In this document: one piece after another, positions 8,294-17,196 of the stretch
How positions within the stretch are numbered: the stretch's first letter is position 1
Layout of the letters: each line of letters starts with the position of its first letter
NCBI GenBank assembly: GCA_001871165.1
Contig: MNUT01000018.1
Location: 1 to 33,824, forward strand
Reading direction: 5' to 3'
Source: Candidatus Falkowbacteria bacterium CG1_02_37_21
GTDB taxonomy: Bacteria; Patescibacteriota; Patescibacteriia; Patescibacteriales; UBA12465
Length of the DNA stretch: 33,824 nucleotides
The notes under the pieces: generated by a model
The model's input: the letters and a program-made list of their open reading frames with translations, nothing else
What the model was told of the DNA's origin: nothing
Database searches by the model: none
Program-made: the position numbers and the translations under genes

Positions 8294-8938
8294 TTATTTA
8301 GTATCTGCCACGCGCAAAGCCTGTAACGCTCCTATAGTACAGCGAGCATTATTAATTTTATTTTTTGAACCTAAGGTTTTACTGGTAACATTTTTAACAC
8401 CGGCTAATTCCAAAATAATACGAGTAACACCACCAGCAATAACACCTCTACCCTGTTTGGCCGGTTTTAACATAATACGAGCGGCGCCCATTTTATGTAA
8501 AACAGCATGCGGAATAGTTTCTTTAACAATCGGGACTTTAACCATAACTTTTTTAGCACGATTTACCGCCTTATTGACAGCCATGGTAACATCAGCTCCC
8601 TTACCTAAACCAACACCGACATTTCCCTTTTTATCACCGATGGCAACACAAGCGCGAAAATTCATTCTTTTACCACCAGCCATAACACGAGTTACACGAG
8701 CAATTTCTAAAATTCTCTGTTCCATATCGTCTTTAGAGCGATCATCACGTCTCCCGCCTCGTCCGCGACCGCGTCCGCCGGCCTGTCCGCCACGTTTGTC
8801 AGTACCATAAACATCCTTAGCAACCGTTGCCGCCGCACTACTACCACTTGTCGGATTATAAGTATTGGCTACTTTAGGGCTAGCAGTAGGAGTCGTGGTA
8901 GCCGTTTCCGGTGTATTGTTTTTTTTATCTTCGGACAT
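8294..8938 (-). CDS. rpsE: 30S ribosomal protein S5 with long RGG-rich N-terminal extension
   Basis: The S5 core begins around residue 72 (EQRILEIARVTRVMAGGKRMNF) and continues through the double-stranded RNA-binding fold to ALRVADTK. S5 lies at the mRNA entry side of the 30S subunit and affects decoding fidelity. At 214 residues it is about 45 longer than the usual ~165. The first ~70 residues are an extra low-complexity segment: Thr/Ser/Ala-rich, then an Arg-Gly cluster (RGGQAGGRGRGRGGRRDDR, 49-67) like RGG RNA-binding boxes. Start at ATG 8938, 11 nt after rplR. Confidence 0.97.
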   Translation of the reverse strand: MSEDKKNNTPETATTTPTASPKVANTYNPTSGSSAAATVAKDVYGTDKRGGQAGGRGRGRGGRRDDRSKDDMEQRILEIARVTRVMAGGKRMNFRACVAIGDKKGNVGVGLGKGADVTMAVNKAVNRAKKVMVKVPIVKETIPHAVLHKMGAARIMLKPAKQGRGVIAGGVTRIILELAGVKNVTSKTLGSKNKINNARCTIGALQALRVADTK

Positions 8939-8949
8939 ATTTTAAAAAT

Positions 8950-9330
8950 TTAAAATTTTAGACCGCCTTCACGCGCGCCTTCGGCCGCCGCTTTAACGCG
9001 ACCATGATACTTATAAGAACTGCGATCAAAAACTACCTTACTAATTTTTTTGTCCAAACCTTTTTTGGCAATCAATTTACCCAATTCTTTACTAACAGCC
9101 TGCTTACCAGTCGGAGTATCGGATTTTTTGTCAGAGTCAGTAATTTTTACCTCTTTCAGGCCAGCACTAGCTAAAGTTTTACCGCTAACATCATCAATCA
9201 ATTGTAAAAACATTCCTTTATTGGAACGATAAACGCTTAAACGAGGACAAACCGCGCTACCCTGAATCTTAGCACGAACCCGGGCATGACGACGAGCTTG
9301 TTTAACGTTTTTTTCTTTATTTTTATCCAT
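8950..9330 (-). CDS. rplR: 50S ribosomal protein L18
   Basis: 126 residues. L18 binds 5S rRNA together with L5 and L25. Typical motifs are RRHARVRAKIQG near the N-terminus, the PRLSVYRSNKGMFLQLIDD strand, and the C-terminal VVFDRSSYKYHGRVKAAAEGAREGGL. It sits between rplF and rpsE as in the standard spc order. A short poly-charged N-terminal stretch (MDKNKEKNVKQ) is slightly longer than usual. Confidence 0.97.
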   Translation of the reverse strand: MDKNKEKNVKQARRHARVRAKIQGSAVCPRLSVYRSNKGMFLQLIDDVSGKTLASAGLKEVKITDSDKKSDTPTGKQAVSKELGKLIAKKGLDKKISKVVFDRSSYKYHGRVKAAAEGAREGGLKF

Positions 9331-9354
9331 ATAATTAAATACTTAATCCTGACT

Positions 9355-9900
9355 TTATTTGGTTTTAGCAGCTGCTTTTCCAGCCTTGCGACGAATAACC
9401 TCTTCCGCATACTTTACGCCCTTACCCTTATAAGGTTCTGGTTTTCTGAGTTTACGTATTTTAGCGGCCGTTTCTCCCAGTAAACCTTTATTAGCCGATT
9501 CTAAAGTAATAACATTAGCGGCCACGCTAGCTGTTACACCAACCGGTAAAGCAAATTCTATCGGATGAGAATAACCCAGGCTCATATTTATCTTGTCACC
9601 GGCCACTACAGCCCGATAACCAACTCCGTTAATTTCCAGTTTTCTTACAAAACCTTCATGAACACCAATTACAATATTTCGCACTAAACTCCAAGTCAAA
9701 CCCCAGAAGGCGCTAGCGCCTTTTGCTTCCATATCTTTCGGGGAAACCTTTATTTCATCTCCTTCCACAACAACATTAATCAATTTATGCGGAGTAAGAC
9801 TTAATTCACCCTTAGGTCCCTGACAAATAAATTTTTTATTATCAAATTTGACCGTAACGCCGGCGGGTATTTTAATTGGCAATTTTCCTAAACGTGACAT
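9355..9900 (-). CDS. rplF: 50S ribosomal protein L6
   Basis: 181 residues from ATG 9900, giving the canonical start MSRLGKLPIKIP. A TTG 12 nt upstream would add four residues but lacks support, so ATG is chosen. L6 has two repeats of one fold and binds 23S rRNA near the sarcin-ricin loop and the factor site. The hallmark GVHEGFVRKLEINGVGYRA and the C-terminal IRKLRKPEPYKGKGVKY are present. The tail is Ala/Lys-rich. Neighbours rpsH and rplR follow the usual order. Confidence 0.97.
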   Translation of the reverse strand: MSRLGKLPIKIPAGVTVKFDNKKFICQGPKGELSLTPHKLINVVVEGDEIKVSPKDMEAKGASAFWGLTWSLVRNIVIGVHEGFVRKLEINGVGYRAVVAGDKINMSLGYSHPIEFALPVGVTASVAANVITLESANKGLLGETAAKIRKLRKPEPYKGKGVKYAEEVIRRKAGKAAAKTK

Positions 9901-9922
9901 ATGAGCTGACAATTAATAATAA

Positions 9923-10333
9923 TTAAAAAATTTCACCGATTACTTCCCCACCGAGATGCTGTTTTTTCGCCTCACGATTAGTCATTAGACCAGAAGAGGT
10001 AGAAATTATCGCCATCCCGAGGTTATTTAAAACCGTAGGAAGTTCATCCTTAGAAACATAAATTTTTAAACCAGGACGACTAACTCTCTGTAGAGATAAA
10101 ATCTGGGGTTTACCATTCTTACGGTATTTCAAAGTAATTTTAAGTTCGTCAAAACTGCTGTGATGTCCATTCGGACCACCGGCAACAATTTCCGCCTTCT
10201 TAATCCAACCCTCTGTTTCCAGAATTTTGGCGATTGCATATTTAATTTTACTCAGAGGCATGACAAGCTCCGCCTTCTTAACGGCTGAGGCATTGCGAAT
10301 TCTTGTAAACATGTCTGCGATGGGATCCATCAT
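9923..10333 (-). CDS. rpsH: 30S ribosomal protein S8
   Basis: 136 residues. S8 binds the central domain of 16S rRNA early in assembly; in E. coli it also represses the spc operon. MMDPIADMFTRIRNA at the start, the RVSRPGLKIYVSKDELP segment and the C-terminal IISTSSGLMTNREAKKQHLGGEVIGEIF are diagnostic. Two adjacent ATGs lie at 10333 and 10330; the first is kept because it has the AT-preceded start shared by its neighbours. Confidence 0.97.
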   Translation of the reverse strand: MMDPIADMFTRIRNASAVKKAELVMPLSKIKYAIAKILETEGWIKKAEIVAGGPNGHHSSFDELKITLKYRKNGKPQILSLQRVSRPGLKIYVSKDELPTVLNNLGMAIISTSSGLMTNREAKKQHLGGEVIGEIF

Positions 10334-10362
10334 ATTTTTGTGTAGATAATTACTTGAAAATT

Positions 10363-10548
10363 TTACCAGCTGGACTTAGTAATGCCCGGCAAATCACCGT
10401 TATCCGCCAACTCTCGAAAACAGATACGACAAAGTTTAAAATCACCCATGAAACCGTGATTGCGGCCACATCGCCAGCAACGATTTATTTTTCGGGTAGA
10501 AAATTTAGGTTTTCTTTTAGCTTTTACAATTAAAGCGGTTCGGGGCAT
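10363..10548 (-). CDS. rpsZ: 30S ribosomal protein S14, short zinc-binding type
   Basis: 61 residues, the short zinc-containing form (S14 type Z) rather than the ~100-residue zinc-free form. The zinc ligands are C24, C27, C40 and C43 in [20 protein letters not shown]. The end LPGITKSSW is typical. It occupies the standard place between rplE and rpsH. Confidence 0.97.
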   Translation of the reverse strand: MPRTALIVKAKRKPKFSTRKINRCWRCGRNHGFMGDFKLCRICFRELADNGDLPGITKSSW

Positions 10549-10558
10549 ATTGTTTAAA

Positions 10559-11104
10559 TTATTTGTTCACTGACTTAAAAGGAAATCCAATTTGTCTAAA
10601 AAGTAACAAACCGGCCTTACGATCCAAGGCGTTTGTCGCTAAACAGATTTCTAAACCAAAGATGTCCTCTGAATCTTCCACACGAATTTCCGGAAAACAA
10701 CTACAATCCTTCAGACCAACCGTTAAATTACCGTTACGATCTACCGCCTTATCATCAATACCGCGAAAATCACGAACTCGAGGAAAAGTAATGTTTACCA
10801 ATCTTTCCACAAAGTCATACATCTTCTTGCCGCGTAAAGTTACTTTAGAACCAATAATTTGGCCCTCTCTAATTTTAAAGGCGGAAATAGATTTCTTAGC
10901 TTTAGTGAAAACAGCCTTTTGACCACTAATTCTCGCCAAGCTACTTTCCACGCCGGCAGCAAAATCCTTTTCTTTCAAATGTTTACCAAAACCAACGTTG
11001 ATGACTACTTTAGTCAAACGCGGCGCCAAATGCGCATTTTTAAAATCAAGCTCTTTAGCCATTTCTGGAACAATTGTTTTTTGATATTTTTCTTTTAATC
11101 TCAT
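10559..11104 (-). CDS. rplE: 50S ribosomal protein L5
   Basis: 181 residues from ATG 11104 ([19 protein letters not shown]). An upstream TTG at 11116 would overlap rplX by 8 nt and add MSNN; the ATG, 4 nt past the rplX stop and preceded by AT like its neighbours, is preferred. L5 binds 5S rRNA and forms a bridge with the 30S subunit. The family motifs [34 protein letters not shown] and [11 protein letters not shown] are present. Confidence 0.97.
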   Translation of the reverse strand: MRLKEKYQKTIVPEMAKELDFKNAHLAPRLTKVVINVGFGKHLKEKDFAAGVESSLARISGQKAVFTKAKKSISAFKIREGQIIGSKVTLRGKKMYDFVERLVNITFPRVRDFRGIDDKAVDRNGNLTVGLKDCSCFPEIRVEDSEDIFGLEICLATNALDRKAGLLLFRQIGFPFKSVNK

Positions 11105-11108
11105 ATTA

Positions 11109-11432
11109 TTACTCAATTATTTCCTGACATTTCCGACAAATTCGGAATTTCTGATCACGCGCACCTTCTTTTTTAACTATTTTAAATCCGACTCTCGTCG
11201 CTTTGCCACATTTTGAACAGACTAGGGATACTTTGGAAACGGCGACAAAGGAAGGAAATTCTAAACGCTGACCTTTTTCTCCTTGCTGACGCGGACGTAA
11301 ATGTTTAATTAATAAATTCAAACCCTCCACGCTCACCTTATTGGTCGCCGGTAGAACTTGTAAAACCTTACCGATTTTATCTCGGTCTTTACCGCTCAAC
11401 ATTTTTACTTTGTCATTCTTTTTGATATTCAT
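11109..11432 (-). CDS. rplX: 50S ribosomal protein L24, zinc-ribbon (C+) form
   Basis: 107 residues. The KOW motif ([23 protein letters not shown]) binds the 5' end of 23S rRNA and starts large-subunit assembly. The C-terminal part carries two CxxC pairs, C72/C75 and C99/C102, flanking [12 protein letters not shown]. That is a zinc ribbon which many bacterial L24 proteins have lost. The order rplN-rplX-rplE is standard. Confidence 0.97.
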   Translation of the reverse strand: MNIKKNDKVKMLSGKDRDKIGKVLQVLPATNKVSVEGLNLLIKHLRPRQQGEKGQRLEFPSFVAVSKVSLVCSKCGKATRVGFKIVKKEGARDQKFRICRKCQEIIE

Positions 11433-11451
11433 ATATGCCCGTCAAAATATT

Positions 11452-11826
11452 TTATAAAACTTCCGGAGCTAGGGAGGCAATTTTCATAAAACCAGCCTTA
11501 CGTATTTCACGTGCTACCGGCCCGAAAATACGTGTACCCTTCGGTTCTTTCTTTTCCGCATCAGCAATAATAACGCAAGCGTTGTCATCAAAACGAAGAT
11601 AAGAACCATCCGCGCGACGAATTTCTTTTTTAGTTCTGACAATCACAGCTTTTACTACATCACTTTTTTTAACAGCAGCGTGAGGAACAGCCGATTTTAC
11701 GGTTACTACAATAATATCGCCGACACCACTGTAATGTCTTTTAAAACCGCCCAAAAGACGAATGCATTGCACCTCTTTTGCGCCGGAATTATCGGCTACT
11801 TTTAAACGTGTTTGTACTTGCACCAT
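11452..11826 (-). CDS. rplN: 50S ribosomal protein L14
   Basis: 124 residues with the family opening [27 protein letters not shown] and the closing [24 protein letters not shown]14 sits at the subunit interface next to L19. It lies 21 nt after rpsQ in the usual order and shows no unusual extension. Confidence 0.98.
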   Translation of the reverse strand: MVQVQTRLKVADNSGAKEVQCIRLLGGFKRHYSGVGDIIVVTVKSAVPHAAVKKSDVVKAVIVRTKKEIRRADGSYLRFDDNACVIIADAEKKEPKGTRIFGPVAREIRKAGFMKIASLAPEVL

Positions 11827-11847
11827 ATAATTAAATCTATAACGCTT

Positions 11848-12117
11848 TTAAGCGATTATTCGCCACCGTTTATCTTTACTTAAGGGTCGACATTCAACAA
11901 ATTTTACCTTATCACCAATATGATATTTATTGGTCTCATCATGAACTTTATATTTTTTGCTCACTACATAGCGCTTGTGATATTTCGGATGTTTCTTAAC
12001 GGATTCTACTTTGACAACTATTGTTTTATCACTTTTATCGCTCACGACTACACCATTAAACTGACGACTGATAGTCGCGGAATGAGTTGTTTTTTTGTCG
12101 TCTAAAACTGGCTCCAT
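11848..12117 (-). CDS. rpsQ: 30S ribosomal protein S17
   Basis: 89 residues. The OB-fold core GVVVSDKSDKTIVVKVESVKKHPKYHK is typical of S17, which binds 16S rRNA in the 5' domain early in assembly. An extra N-terminal stretch of about a dozen polar residues (MEPVLDDKKTTHSAT) precedes the core. It begins one base after the rpmC stop, suggesting translational coupling. Confidence 0.97.
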   Translation of the reverse strand: MEPVLDDKKTTHSATISRQFNGVVVSDKSDKTIVVKVESVKKHPKYHKRYVVSKKYKVHDETNKYHIGDKVKFVECRPLSKDKRWRIIA

Positions 12118-12118
12118 A

Positions 12119-12304
12119 TTATTTTTTCTTATTTAATGTAGTTAACAGATGAGCAATAGTCTGACGCAAAGACCGAATCTCGCGAACATTCTTTAACTGC
12201 TGATTGGAATTTTTAAAACGCAATTCGCGTAATTTTTCCCGATTAGCCGCTAATAACTGTTGCAACTCTTTAATCTCTTTAGTTTGTAATTCTTTAAAAT
12301 CCAT
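12119..12304 (-). CDS. rpmC: 50S ribosomal protein L29
   Basis: 61 residues, all helical, with the family pattern MDFKELQTKEIKELQQLLAANREKLRELRFK and KNVREIRSLRQTIAHLLT. L29 lies near the peptide exit tunnel with L23 and helps dock trigger factor and the signal recognition particle. It is placed between rplP and rpsQ as expected. Confidence 0.97.
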   Translation of the reverse strand: MDFKELQTKEIKELQQLLAANREKLRELRFKNSNQQLKNVREIRSLRQTIAHLLTTLNKKK

Positions 12305-12327
12305 ATGATTGATAAACTTGATCCGGC

Positions 12328-12735
12328 TTAATCTTTGCTAATAAACAAACACTTTACTGGTAATTTATGGGCGGCTAAATTCATCGCTTTGTCCGCTATT
12401 TCTTTAGTAACTCCCCCCATTTCAAACATGATAGTACCAGGCTTAACAATAGCTACATAGTAATCCACCGCACCTTTACCTTTACCCATTGGAATTTCAC
12501 CGCCATGCGCTGTAACTGGTTTATCCGGGAAAATTCTGATCCAAATCTGACCACCTTTAGCGGTATATTTAGTCATGACCTTACGCGCCGCTTCAATCTG
12601 ACGAGAAGTTACCCAGCAAGCAGTTAAACTTTTCAAACCGTAACTGCCAAAACTAATCTTAATATTACGAGTAGCTTTACCACCTCGGCTTCGTTTATGA
12701 TCTTTGCGCCATTTAGTTTTCTTTGGCATTAACAT
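12328..12735 (-). CDS. rplP: 50S ribosomal protein L16
   Basis: 135 residues. Diagnostic are the start MLMPKKTKWRKDHK, GSYGLKSLTACWVTSRQIEAAR, IWIRIFPDKPVTAHGGEIPMGKGKG and the VKPGTIMFEMGGV segment. L16 contacts A-site tRNA and the GTPase centre. The ATG at 12735 gives the usual MLxPK start and is preferred over an internal ATG two codons later. Confidence 0.98.
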   Translation of the reverse strand: MLMPKKTKWRKDHKRSRGGKATRNIKISFGSYGLKSLTACWVTSRQIEAARKVMTKYTAKGGQIWIRIFPDKPVTAHGGEIPMGKGKGAVDYYVAIVKPGTIMFEMGGVTKEIADKAMNLAAHKLPVKCLFISKD

Positions 12736-12760
12736 ATAATTTTCAGGTTAGGAGGAAATA

Positions 12761-13441
12761 TTAACGAGCAATCACTTCACCGGTTACGGTTGGCTCTTTT
12801 TTAAAAATTTCTCCTTTATAAATCCAAACTTTGATACCAATAGCACCATAGGTGGTACGGGCAACTCCGCGAGCGTAATCAATATCAGCTCGTAAAGTTT
12901 GTAAAGGTAATTTTCCCCAGACTAATTTTTCCGAACGAGCGATTTCCGCTCCGTTTAAACGACCGGCAATAACAACCTTCGCCCCTAAAGCACCGGCTCT
13001 CTCTACCTTAGCTAAACCTTGCTTCATAATCTTTCGGAAAGGCTGACGTTTTTCCAAATCTAGAATCATTCCTTGCACGAGTATCTGAGAACTCAAATTA
13101 GGACGACCTACTTCTTTAATATTCAAACTAATTTCATTGGGACGCAAATTTTTTAAAAATTTATCATGTAATTTCTTTTTCAGATCTTCCGCACCATTAC
13201 CACCCCGACCGATAATTAAACCCGGTTTAGCGGTTGTGACGTTAATTTCCATTTTTCCAATAGTCCGAACAATATCCACGGCATCAATTCCCGCTTCACG
13301 AAATTCACGAATCATATATTTACGCACGCTAACATCCTGTTTAACGTTAGTAATATATTTATCCCCACGCTCAAACCATAAAGATGGCCAAGTCTTGGTG
13401 ATACCCATGCGTAGAATTTTCGGATTAACCTTTTTACCCAT
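12761..13441 (-). CDS. rpsC: 30S ribosomal protein S3
   Basis: 226 residues. The N-terminal MGKKVNPKILRMGITKTWPS, the KH motif with GLIIGRGGNGAEDLKKKL and the C-terminal GAKVVIAGRLNGAEIARSE identify S3, which forms the mRNA entry channel with S4 and S5. It sits between rplV and rplP. The 38 nt before it contain no other gene. Confidence 0.98.
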   Translation of the reverse strand: MGKKVNPKILRMGITKTWPSLWFERGDKYITNVKQDVSVRKYMIREFREAGIDAVDIVRTIGKMEINVTTAKPGLIIGRGGNGAEDLKKKLHDKFLKNLRPNEISLNIKEVGRPNLSSQILVQGMILDLEKRQPFRKIMKQGLAKVERAGALGAKVVIAGRLNGAEIARSEKLVWGKLPLQTLRADIDYARGVARTTYGAIGIKVWIYKGEIFKKEPTVTGEVIAR

Positions 13442-13479
13442 ATTATTGAATTTAGGCGAAACAAATTTAAAAACTAAAC

Positions 13480-13998
13480 TTAACCGGATTTACGGCGGAA
13501 AGTACGGCTAGTAAATCCTTTAGCGCCGGCCTCTCCCTTGGCAGGAGCTTTCTTGTCTTTATCACCGGTAGCTGACTTCAGAGCAGTTTCTCCTTCTTTA
13601 GCTAACTTTTCTAATTTAACCGGTGCCTCAGCTTTAACCACTTTCTTTTCGTGCTTACCGCTATCTTTAATTTCAGCTAGTACTAAATTAATGTGACAAG
13701 CTCTCTTTCGGATAGCAGTCGCACGACCCTGAGCGCGAGGCGCCCAACGTTTTAAAGTTACTCCCGCATCAGCAAAAATTTCCTTAATATATAAATTGTC
13801 AGCCGATAAATCATAAAGATTAACCGCATTGGCAATCCCCGATTTAATTAACTTCGCCACTGACACTGCCGCCAACTTATTCATAAACTGTAACTGTGCC
13901 AAAGCTTTATCAACCGGCATAGTACGGACAACATCAATCACCAGACGAACTTTCTGGGGCGACATGCGCAAATGTTTTAAACTAGCTTTAACTTCCAT
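13480..13998 (-). CDS. rplV: 50S ribosomal protein L22 with long charged C-terminal extension
   Basis: The L22 core (residues 1-110) is clear: LRMSPQKVRLVIDVVR, the beta-hairpin loop WAPRAQGRATAIRKRACHINLVL that lines the exit tunnel. At 172 residues the protein is about 60 longer than typical. Residues 111-172 form a low-complexity tail rich in Lys, Ala, Glu and Gly, ending in a basic KGFTSRTFRRKSG. The tail probably reaches the ribosome surface; its role is unknown. Confidence 0.97.
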   Translation of the reverse strand: MEVKASLKHLRMSPQKVRLVIDVVRTMPVDKALAQLQFMNKLAAVSVAKLIKSGIANAVNLYDLSADNLYIKEIFADAGVTLKRWAPRAQGRATAIRKRACHINLVLAEIKDSGKHEKKVVKAEAPVKLEKLAKEGETALKSATGDKDKKAPAKGEAGAKGFTSRTFRRKSG

Positions 13999-14010
13999 AT
14001 AGCTAAATAA

Positions 14011-14328
14011 TTATTTTTTAGCGGCGGGTGCCGAACTAGACTTAGAAGATGCCGCGGCCTGAGCCTTAGCCATTTTTCCGCTGTGCGTTACAAACTTACG
14101 TGTTAACGAAAACTCTCCTAAACGATGTCCAACCATATTTTCTACGATATAAACTGGAATATGTTGTTTACCATTATGAACACCCAGAGTAAAACCAACC
14201 ATTTCCGGAGTAATAGTAGCGGCTCGATCCCAAACCTTAATAATAGTCTTATCGTCCGGTTTAGAATTTTTGATTTTGTTTAAAAGTCGCAAATTAATAT
14301 AAGGACCTTTTTTTAAACTTCTAGACAT
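14011..14328 (-). CDS. rpsS: 30S ribosomal protein S19
   Basis: 105 residues. [19 protein letters not shown], the [25 protein letters not shown] segment and [18 protein letters not shown] are diagnostic. S19 forms a complex with S13 in the 30S head. A short Ala/Ser-rich tail follows the core. It lies between rplB and rplV. Confidence 0.98.
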   Translation of the reverse strand: MSRSLKKGPYINLRLLNKIKNSKPDDKTIIKVWDRAATITPEMVGFTLGVHNGKQHIPVYIVENMVGHRLGEFSLTRKFVTHSGKMAKAQAAASSKSSSAPAAKK

Positions 14329-14353
14329 ATAATTTATTGGCTAAAAACTGACT

Positions 14354-15190
14354 TTATTTCCTTTTTTGACGACGTTTAATAATCAAACGATTACTGCGCT
14401 TCTTTTTTCTGGTTCTAACTCCCAAAGCTGGTTTACCCCACGGAGTTTTCGGATGAGTCAAACCAATCGGCTGGTTACCTTCACCACCACCATGAGGATG
14501 ATCAACCGGATTCATAGCTGTACCGCGAACAGTCGGACGAATACCAAGATGACGACTACGACCGGCCTTACCTAAGGAAATATGACGATGATCAGAATTA
14601 CTAACCGCACCGACAGTACACAAACATTCTTTTTTGACTTGTCTAATTTCACCGGAAGGCATTTTTAACTGAGCATACTTACCTTCCACACCCATGACAT
14701 GAACTACATTACCGGCCCCCCGAGCAATCTTAGCACCCTGACCTGGCATTAATTCTACACAATTGACACCAACACCAGCCGGAATGAATTGTAACTGTAA
14801 AGCGTTACCGGGTTTAATTTCCACTAAAGACTGGGAACTGACGATCTTATCGCCAACTTTCACGTCAGCCGGAGCAATGATATAAGTCTTCACGCCATCA
14901 ACATAAAATAAAAGGGCTAAACGAGCGCCACGATTAGGATCATATTCAATCGCTGACACTACCGCCGGTACATCAAACTTATCACGTTTAAAATCAATCA
15001 AGCGAACATGACGTTTAGCTCCGCCACCACGATGACGAACGGTAATTTTTCCCTGACAATTACGACCACCATTTCTTTTTTTAGGAATAACTAATCGCTT
15101 CTCCGGAGAGAATTTAGTCAGATCAGCAAAATCATCAAAAGTGGCTTCACGCCGACCGGGAGTATTCGCTTTTACTTTTTTAATGCCCAT
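14354..15190 (-). CDS. rplB: 50S ribosomal protein L2
   Basis: 278 residues. L2 is needed for subunit association and supports peptidyl transferase activity. Typical signatures are CQGKITVRHRGGGAKRHVRLIDFKR, the GKAGRSRHLGIRPTVRG block and the MNPVDHPHGGGEG loop, whose histidine is conserved near the peptidyl transferase centre. The tail is strongly basic (TRKKKRSNRLIIKRRQKRK). Standard position between rplW and rpsS. Confidence 0.98.
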   Translation of the reverse strand: MGIKKVKANTPGRREATFDDFADLTKFSPEKRLVIPKKRNGGRNCQGKITVRHRGGGAKRHVRLIDFKRDKFDVPAVVSAIEYDPNRGARLALLFYVDGVKTYIIAPADVKVGDKIVSSQSLVEIKPGNALQLQFIPAGVGVNCVELMPGQGAKIARGAGNVVHVMGVEGKYAQLKMPSGEIRQVKKECLCTVGAVSNSDHRHISLGKAGRSRHLGIRPTVRGTAMNPVDHPHGGGEGNQPIGLTHPKTPWGKPALGVRTRKKKRSNRLIIKRRQKRK

Positions 15191-15215
15191 ATTAACAAAA
15201 TTAGCAAGCTAAAAA

Positions 15216-15659
15216 TTAAACGCCTTCGTAAATCTTGATGGTTTCACCCTTGGCGAGAGTAACCACTGCTTTACGCCAATCACTACGTCGACCGCGTACA
15301 TTACCGCGACTAACAGCCTTGCCTTTAATATTACTGATATTTACTTTCTTAGGACTAACACCATAGACACTCTGAATGGCTTGAGCCACACTTATCTTAT
15401 TGGCGTCATTGGCGACAACAAAAACATATTTGTTTTCTTCATGTAGAGCAGTAGCTTTTTCCGTTACCAGTGGGGACACCAAAACACGATAAGCTTCATT
15501 AGCAACCTTACTCACTTTAGCACCAGCTTTAGTAGCAACTTTTTTAGGAGCCACTTCACTGTACAAATCTTTCATGCTCGCCGCTTCTTTAGCATCAGTT
15601 GTAGTATCAGTTTTAGTGATCTCTTCTTTAGTTGTTTTTTTGGAACTGAATAAAGACAT
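15216..15659 (-). CDS. rplW: 50S ribosomal protein L23 with N-terminal extension
   Basis: 147 residues from ATG 15659. A longer frame to 15698 would overlap rplD by 29 nt; the chosen ATG lies 10 nt past the rplD stop and has the sequence AAAGGAAAAAT directly upstream, one of the few clear Shine-Dalgarno sites here. The L23 core starts near residue 57 (YRVLVSPLVTEKATAL) and includes the basic loop GNVRGRRSDWRKAVVTL. L23 forms the exit-tunnel docking site for trigger factor and SRP. The first ~50 residues are an extra Lys/Thr/Ala-rich segment. Confidence 0.95.
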   Translation of the reverse strand: MSLFSSKKTTKEEITKTDTTTDAKEAASMKDLYSEVAPKKVATKAGAKVSKVANEAYRVLVSPLVTEKATALHEENKYVFVVANDANKISVAQAIQSVYGVSPKKVNISNIKGKAVSRGNVRGRRSDWRKAVVTLAKGETIKIYEGV

Positions 15660-15669
15660 ATTTTTCCTT

Positions 15670-16329
15670 TTACTTGTCCGCTTTAACGTAAAGCGCAATT
15701 ATTTTTTTAACCGCTTCTTCCGTTAATAACAAATTCTTATAATTTAAAACATCCAACAAATTGATATTTTCCAAATTAATAATTTTGACTCCGGTTAAAT
15801 TACGAACCGAAAACTGCAATTTTTCATTTTTTACATCGCTCAATATTAAAATATTGCGACGTTCATTTTTCAAAATCTTTTTTTCCAAAACAGACAAAAC
15901 ATCATTAAACTTTTTAGTCTTGTATTCGGTCATGTCCAGATTATCTAAGACGACAAAAGTATTATTGCTAACTTTATCAGATAAAGCCATGAACAAAGCT
16001 TTTTGCTTCATTTTCTGGTTAATTTTCTTTTTAAAATTGCGAGTATTGCGCGGTCCAAACACTACACCACCACCAATCCAAATAGGAGAACGAACAGAGC
16101 CGACGCGCGCGCGACCAGTTCCCTTCTGTTTCCAAGGTTTTTTGCCGCTACCGGCTACTTCACTACGATCTTTAGTATGCGCTAAAATCTGACGAGAATT
16201 TGCTTGCTGAGCAACAATTGCTTGATGAAGTAATTCTTCATTTGGCTTCAAAGCAAAAATACTCTCGGATAGCTCTAAATCCTTAACAATTTCCGCCGCC
16301 TGGTTGTAAACATTAACCTTGAGTGACAT
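15670..16329 (-). CDS. rplD: 50S ribosomal protein L4
   Basis: 219 residues. LHQAIVAQQANSRQILAHTKDRSEVAGSGKKPWKQKGTGRARVGSVRSPIWIGGGVVFGP is the tunnel-lining loop region of L4. In E. coli L4 also represses the S10 operon by attenuation and translation control. Here the control region lies before rplC rather than before rpsJ, so a comparable role for this L4 is possible but inferred. It is 21 nt downstream of rplC. Confidence 0.97.
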   Translation of the reverse strand: MSLKVNVYNQAAEIVKDLELSESIFALKPNEELLHQAIVAQQANSRQILAHTKDRSEVAGSGKKPWKQKGTGRARVGSVRSPIWIGGGVVFGPRNTRNFKKKINQKMKQKALFMALSDKVSNNTFVVLDNLDMTEYKTKKFNDVLSVLEKKILKNERRNILILSDVKNEKLQFSVRNLTGVKIINLENINLLDVLNYKNLLLTEEAVKKIIALYVKADK

Positions 16330-16350
16330 ATGTTCTGCACTATTAATTAA

Positions 16351-17196
16351 TTACTGCTTAGACGAATCGGATTCCTTCTCTTCAGCTACCGCATCCTTAA
16401 CTTCTTCCTTTTTAATTTCTTCTTTAACTGGAGTTTCTTCTTTTTTTTCTTCTTTAATTTCCTCTTCTTTAACTTCTTCAACCGGGGTTTCATTATTTAC
16501 AACCGCTTCTTCGGTGACTGGTATAATTTCTTCCTTAACTTCCACTTCTTCCTTCACAACCGGCTGTAAATTTACTTGCAAGTCTCCCAAGCCTTTAATA
16601 TACACATAGCCATTAATTGCACCCGGGATAGATCCTTGTATAAATAAAATATTGTTAACAGTATCAACCGCCTTAATTTTCAAATTAGTTGTGGTAATTT
16701 GACCACCACCCATACGACCACCCATTCTCGTGCCTTTAAAAACATGAGCCGGACCTTTAGGGCCGATAGAACCAGGCATTCTTTCCTGATCTTTAGTACC
16801 ATGAGTTCTGGTTTGTCCCTTAAAATGATAACGCTTAACTACACCCTGAAAACCTTTTCCTTTGGCTATTCCCGTTACAGCCACAATATCACCAACGGCA
16901 AAAGTACCGGCGCTAACAACATCCCCTTCTTTCAAATCGACATCTTTATTTAAACGAAATTCACGAACATAAGCGGGCTGAGTACCGGTTTTTTTGTAAT
17001 GCCCTAACTGCGGCTTATTAATATTTTTCGCCTGACGAGTTCCGTAAGCTAACTGGACAGCAACATAGCCGTCTTTAGCGGTATTTTTAACCTGAGTGAT
17101 AACACAAGGACCAGCCTGAACCGGAGTCACACCGACAACTTTATCATCCACCCAAATTTGGGTCATACTCATTTTTTTTCCACTGATAAATTTCAT
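16351..17196 (-). CDS. rplC: 50S ribosomal protein L3 with acidic C-terminal extension
   Basis: The L3 core covers residues 1-212: the start MKFISGKKMSMTQIW, GIAKGKGFQGVVKRYHF, and RMPGSIGPKGPAHVFKGTRMGGRMGG, which reaches toward the peptidyl transferase centre. Total length is 281 against about 210 for the family. Residues 213-281 are a repetitive Glu/Lys/Val tail of KEE, EEV and EEIK units. It is the first gene of the rplC-secY run, behind a 211-nt control region. No Shine-Dalgarno sequence precedes the ATG. Confidence 0.97.
   Translation of the reverse strand: MKFISGKKMSMTQIWVDDKVVGVTPVQAGPCVITQVKNTAKDGYVAVQLAYGTRQAKNINKPQLGHYKKTGTQPAYVREFRLNKDVDLKEGDVVSAGTFAVGDIVAVTGIAKGKGFQGVVKRYHFKGQTRTHGTKDQERMPGSIGPKGPAHVFKGTRMGGRMGGGQITTTNLKIKAVDTVNNILFIQGSIPGAINGYVYIKGLGDLQVNLQPVVKEEVEVKEEIIPVTEEAVVNNETPVEEVKEEEIKEEKKEETPVKEEIKKEEVKDAVAEEKESDSSKQ

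Noticed and set aside
8277-8810. 177-residue plus-strand frame opposite rpsE
   Set aside because: Shadow of rpsE; its Pro/Arg composition is the mirror of the Gly/Arg-rich S5 segment.
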